From DASXMX01 sp036794395 (GTDB lineage: Bacteria > Planctomycetota > Phycisphaerae > Tepidisphaerales > Tepidisphaeraceae): a stretch of DNA of 17,090 nt. The stretch lies in assembly GCA_036794395.1 (NCBI GenBank), contig DAIRGS010000152.1, forward strand, positions 1 through 17,090. Reading direction: 5' to 3'. Of this stretch, positions 14,440 to 17,090 are shown piece by piece. Numbering within the stretch: the first letter of the stretch is position 1; each line of letters begins with the position of its first letter. The notes below the pieces were generated by a model, which worked only from the letters and a program-made list of their open reading frames with translations, was not told the DNA's origin and did not search any database. A program made the translations under genes and the position numbers.

Positions 14440-15132
14440 TCAATGATGCGCAAGCATCACGGCGTGGCATTCCTCAGTCGCCTTGGCAAATTCAGCGCGG
14501 AATTCGGAATCAGCGAGCATTCGCCTGGCGATCTCGGCCCCCAGCTTTTGCCCGGCCACCACGTCGCTGGGGTAGTGCATTCCGCCGATGACGCGATCCT
14601 CGCCGATCTGCTTTCCGCGGGCCATGAGTTCGTCGCGTTTGTCGGGGAAGATCTGGCCAAAGAGCCTAGCCCAGACGACGCCGCGAGTGGCATGGCCGCT
14701 GGGGAACGAACCGGTTTTTTCCAATGACACACACGGATGGATTCGCGGCTCCGCGACGGGTGGCCGCACGCGACCCCACTTTCTCTTGGCGACTGACGAA
14801 ACCGCCGTCGCTTCGGCCGTCACCCGGACGAATACCTTTGCGGTGACGGGCAGGTCCTTGGCATTGAATGAATCACCCAGGATCTCACTAAAGATGAAGG
14901 GGTTGATCGACTCTTCCGCCTTGCATCGCTTTTCCAGGGCGGCGGTGCGGTGCTCCTGCATCGCGAGCATCTGATCCACTTCCGCGACATGCTGCGGGGA
15001 GTTGTCAGCCGGGGGCTTGCCGATGATCGCGTCGAAATTAAAGTCGCTGGAGGTGACAAAGGGCTTGGGCGCCGCGGCCCCAAGCAGGAGGAGGGCGGTC
15101 AGTAAAACAGCCGGGATTCGCGGGCTTCGCAT
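14440..15132 (-). CDS. Secreted class A PAP2 acid phosphatase (PhoN-like)
   Basis: Exported nonspecific acid phosphatase of 230 aa that removes phosphate from a broad range of organic phosphomonoesters outside the cytoplasm. A signal peptide (1-22, with AVLLTALLLLGAAA) precedes the mature protein. The three PAP2 motifs are complete: KRKWGRVRP (Lys116, Arg123, Pro124), GSFPSGHAT (142-149, His147) and RVIGGMHYPSD (Arg180, His186 as nucleophile, Asp190). Class A enzymes have this length and the GSYPSGHT-type second motif. ATG 15130-15132 has GGAGAG six bases upstream; the longer frame starting ten codons earlier lacks a site. It converges with the TPR lipoprotein gene and diverges from the carboxypeptidase. 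Confidence 0.93.
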   Translation of the reverse strand: MRSPRIPAVLLTALLLLGAAAPKPFVTSSDFNFDAIIGKPPADNSPQHVAEVDQMLAMQEHRTAALEKRCKAEESINPFIFSEILGDSFNAKDLPVTAKVFVRVTAEATAVSSVAKRKWGRVRPPVAEPRIHPCVSLEKTGSFPSGHATRGVVWARLFGQIFPDKRDELMARGKQIGEDRVIGGMHYPSDVVAGQKLGAEIARRMLADSEFRAEFAKATEECHAVMLAHH

Positions 15133-15275
15133 TTTAGACTCTCCATAAGTTAAAACAGGCAAACTGACGTCTTACCCCGACGTGCCCATATTTGCGATAC
15201 CTCACACTTCCGCTCAATGCAAAAGCAATTTAGGATAAGCCTCCTATACCGCGATTCTTCAAACCAGGTGAGATT

Positions 15276-16808
15276 ATGCGAATGCTTCTAATCGCTCTTC
15301 TTCTAGCCGCACAACCGGTGATGGCACAGCAGACCGGCCGTCGAGGGGGCCGGGCGGGCGGACCTGCTGCGCCGACGACGGCGCCGACCTCTGGATTCGT
15401 CGATGAAAAGCCCGTCGTAACGCATCACGAAATGCAGATCGGCGACAAAAAGATTTCATATACTGCGACGGTTGCCCAGATGCCGCTCAAGGACGCATCG
15501 GGCGACACCGAAGCGCATATTTTCTATACCGCCTACACGCTGGACGACGCCGACGCGACAACCCGTCCGCTGACTTTTGCATTCAACGGCGGGCCGGGTG
15601 CGGCGTCGCTGTGGGTACACATGGGCGGGTTTGGCCCCAAGCGCGTAAAGCTATTGGACAGCGGCGACATGCCTGCTCCTCCCTATCAGTTCGTGGATAA
15701 CGAAAGCACCTGGCTGGATCACACGGACCTGGTGTTTATCGATCCGGTGGGTACGGGTTACAGCCGGGCGCGAACGACGGATATCGCCCGCCGCATGAAC
15801 GGCGTGCAGGGCGATCTGCTTTCGGTCAGCGAGTTTATCCGGATGTATATCAACCGTAACGATCGATACACATCGCCGCTGTTTATCGCGGGCGAAAGTT
15901 ATGGAACCTTCCGCGCCGCGGGGCTGGCCGGCACGCTCATCCAGCAGGGAACCGCCGTGAACGGAATCGTTCTGGTATCGACGGTCCTGAATTACGCCGT
16001 CTTACGCCCAACGCTGGTGAACGGCATTTCCTACGCGGCACACCTTCCCACGTACACCGCCGATGCGTGGTATCACAAGAAGCTTCCCGCCGACTTGCAG
16101 CAGAAAGAATTGAAGGAAGTCCTCAAGGAAGCGGAGACATGGGCGATGGGCGGCTATCTGGAAGCCCTCAATAAGGGCGATCAAATTTCAGCCGAGCAGC
16201 GCAAAGCCGCGATCGAAAAAACCGCGCGACTCACGGGGCTCAAGCCGAGTTATGTCGATCAGAGCGATTTGCGAATTGATGTCGGCCACTTCACGCGCGA
16301 ACTGCTCCGCGACCAGCGCCTGACCATCGGCCGCCTCGACGGGCGATTGACCGGCCCCTCCGCAATGGACGCCGGCGAAACCGCCGACTTCGACCCCTCC
16401 GGCACCCTCACCCGCCCACCGTTCCAGGCGGCGTTTCTCCACTACATGCGCTCGGAGCTCAAGTACCAGACCGACGAAAAATACTACGTCGAGGGCGGCA
16501 TCATGCCGTGGGATTTCGGCCAGCCCAACAGCTACGCCCAGACCGGCTCACTGCTCAACGACGCCCTTTCGAAAAACCCGTACATGAAGGTTCTCGTGTG
16601 CGCCGCCTACTACGATCTGGCCACTCCCTACTTCAGCGCCCAATACACAATGAATCACCTGGGCATCCATCCCGATCGCCAGAAAGACATCACCTGGGCC
16701 TACTACCAGGCCGGTCACATGATGTATATCGAAAAGGATTCGCGCGCGAAATTGAAGAAGGATGTGACGGGGTTTATGAAGACAGTGATGACGCGGGAGG
16801 AGAAGTAA
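15276..16808 (+). CDS. Secreted S10-family serine carboxypeptidase-like peptidase
   Basis: Exported alpha/beta-hydrolase-fold peptidase of 510 aa that should remove C-terminal amino acids from peptides. The signal peptide (1-18) ends VMAQQ and is followed by a Gly/Arg/Pro/Thr-rich spacer to about residue 40. S10 motifs are complete: FNGGPGAAS (103-111, oxyanion region and substrate carboxylate contact), DPVGTGYS (156-163), GESYGT with nucleophile Ser208, Asp447 in AAYYDLATPYF and His481 in QAGHMMY. Length and order fit the bacterial branch of S10 peptidases common in Planctomycetes and Acidobacteria. ATG 15276 has AGGTGAG just upstream (15266-15272). No clear terminator follows. Confidence 0.94.
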   Translation: MRMLLIALLLAAQPVMAQQTGRRGGRAGGPAAPTTAPTSGFVDEKPVVTHHEMQIGDKKISYTATVAQMPLKDASGDTEAHIFYTAYTLDDADATTRPLTFAFNGGPGAASLWVHMGGFGPKRVKLLDSGDMPAPPYQFVDNESTWLDHTDLVFIDPVGTGYSRARTTDIARRMNGVQGDLLSVSEFIRMYINRNDRYTSPLFIAGESYGTFRAAGLAGTLIQQGTAVNGIVLVSTVLNYAVLRPTLVNGISYAAHLPTYTADAWYHKKLPADLQQKELKEVLKEAETWAMGGYLEALNKGDQISAEQRKAAIEKTARLTGLKPSYVDQSDLRIDVGHFTRELLRDQRLTIGRLDGRLTGPSAMDAGETADFDPSGTLTRPPFQAAFLHYMRSELKYQTDEKYYVEGGIMPWDFGQPNSYAQTGSLLNDALSKNPYMKVLVCAAYYDLATPYFSAQYTMNHLGIHPDRQKDITWAYYQAGHMMYIEKDSRAKLKKDVTGFMKTVMTREEK

Positions 16809-16906
16809 ATTGGTTTAAGGCGGAGGGAATTTGAACTTACGGTAAGTCGCAAAAAAAACTGGCGACTACTGCGCTAAATGACTGTGCGCGATTCCGCGCC
16901 TTGTGG

Positions 16907-16925
16907 CATGGCTTTCCAAGCCATG
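16907..16925. repeat. Hairpin CATGGCTT-TCC-AAGCCATG
   Basis: A perfect 8-bp stem (16907-16914 and 16918-16925) with a 3-nt loop, preceded by TGTGG as in the hairpin at 13008-13027. It lies in the gene-free 16809-17090 stretch, which also has a small GTGGG-TTTT-CCCAC hairpin at 17030-17043. Open frames across this end of the window have no recognisable protein content. Confidence 0.65.
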
Positions 16926-17090
16926 ATTGAGGAAGCTGACCATCGACGCCGGGTCTGATCTGGGAAAACCGAGTTTCGACAGGTGGACAACCTTCTGTAT
17001 TTGCCGGAAGAAAATGCCCGGTTCGGCACGTGGGTTTTCCCACATCCCACCCGTCGCTGGACCCGCGGCTTCCCCAAACACGGGTTAGAA

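Noticed and set aside
16835..16868. Terminator after the carboxypeptidase
   Set aside because: ACTTAC/GTAAGT leaves a 1-nt loop, AGTCGC/GCGACT has the A-run inside its loop, and neither is followed by Ts on the plus strand.

Overview
The window most likely comes from a planctomycete (phylum Planctomycetota, possibly class Phycisphaerae). This is an inference from four things: a short basic protein of the type restricted to the Planctomycetes-Verrucomicrobia-Chlamydiae group (1354-1704), a Tat-exported formylglycine sulfatase, several secreted hydrolases, and high-GC DNA crowded with hairpin repeats. A 10-base run of N at 1098-1107 shows that this is a scaffold from a draft assembly.

Layout. 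1-1013 (minus) is a sulfatase cut by the window edge. 1014-1353 holds a long inverted repeat with the assembly gap in its loop. 1354-2963 (plus) carries the small basic protein and a class I/II aminotransferase; a 135-bp element with 26-bp perfect terminal inverted repeats fills the gap between them. 3234-3742 (plus) is a Phd/YefM-RelE-type toxin-antitoxin pair with a GTGA overlap. It is followed by a REP-associated tyrosine transposase (3844-4827) inside its own 24-bp imperfect inverted repeats. 4906-5641 (plus) holds a two-helix membrane protein and an orphan HicB-like antitoxin. 5690-6052 (minus) is a WGR-like small protein. 6190-9795 (minus) is a very large RecD-like helicase with a C-terminal PD-(D/E)XK-type nuclease. 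Its reading frame is broken by a single TGA exactly where the family has the Trp of its WEHLG motif, so the frame resumes for 59 codons. 10007-12874 (minus) is an unusual secreted fusion of a PhoPQ-activated-pathogenicity-related (PqaA-like) alpha/beta-hydrolase with a GH29 alpha-L-fucosidase and an F5/8-type C domain. The right end holds a TPR lipoprotein (plus), a strong terminator and a large REPIN-like hairpin, a secreted class A PAP2 acid phosphatase (minus), and a secreted S10 serine carboxypeptidase (plus).

How the parts relate. The left and right thirds look like ordinary planctomycete genome content: secreted sulfatase, fucosidase, phosphatase and peptidase suited to scavenging sulfated, fucosylated polysaccharides and peptides. 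The middle (about 3.2-9.8 kb) is accessory: toxin-antitoxin genes, a transposase and a helicase-nuclease that looks like a nucleic-acid defence or repair protein. The inverted repeats differ in sequence from one another and from the transposase termini, so several repeat families seem to coexist. The two points most worth a second look are the nonsense codon in the nuclease active-site region and the PqaA-GH29 fusion.
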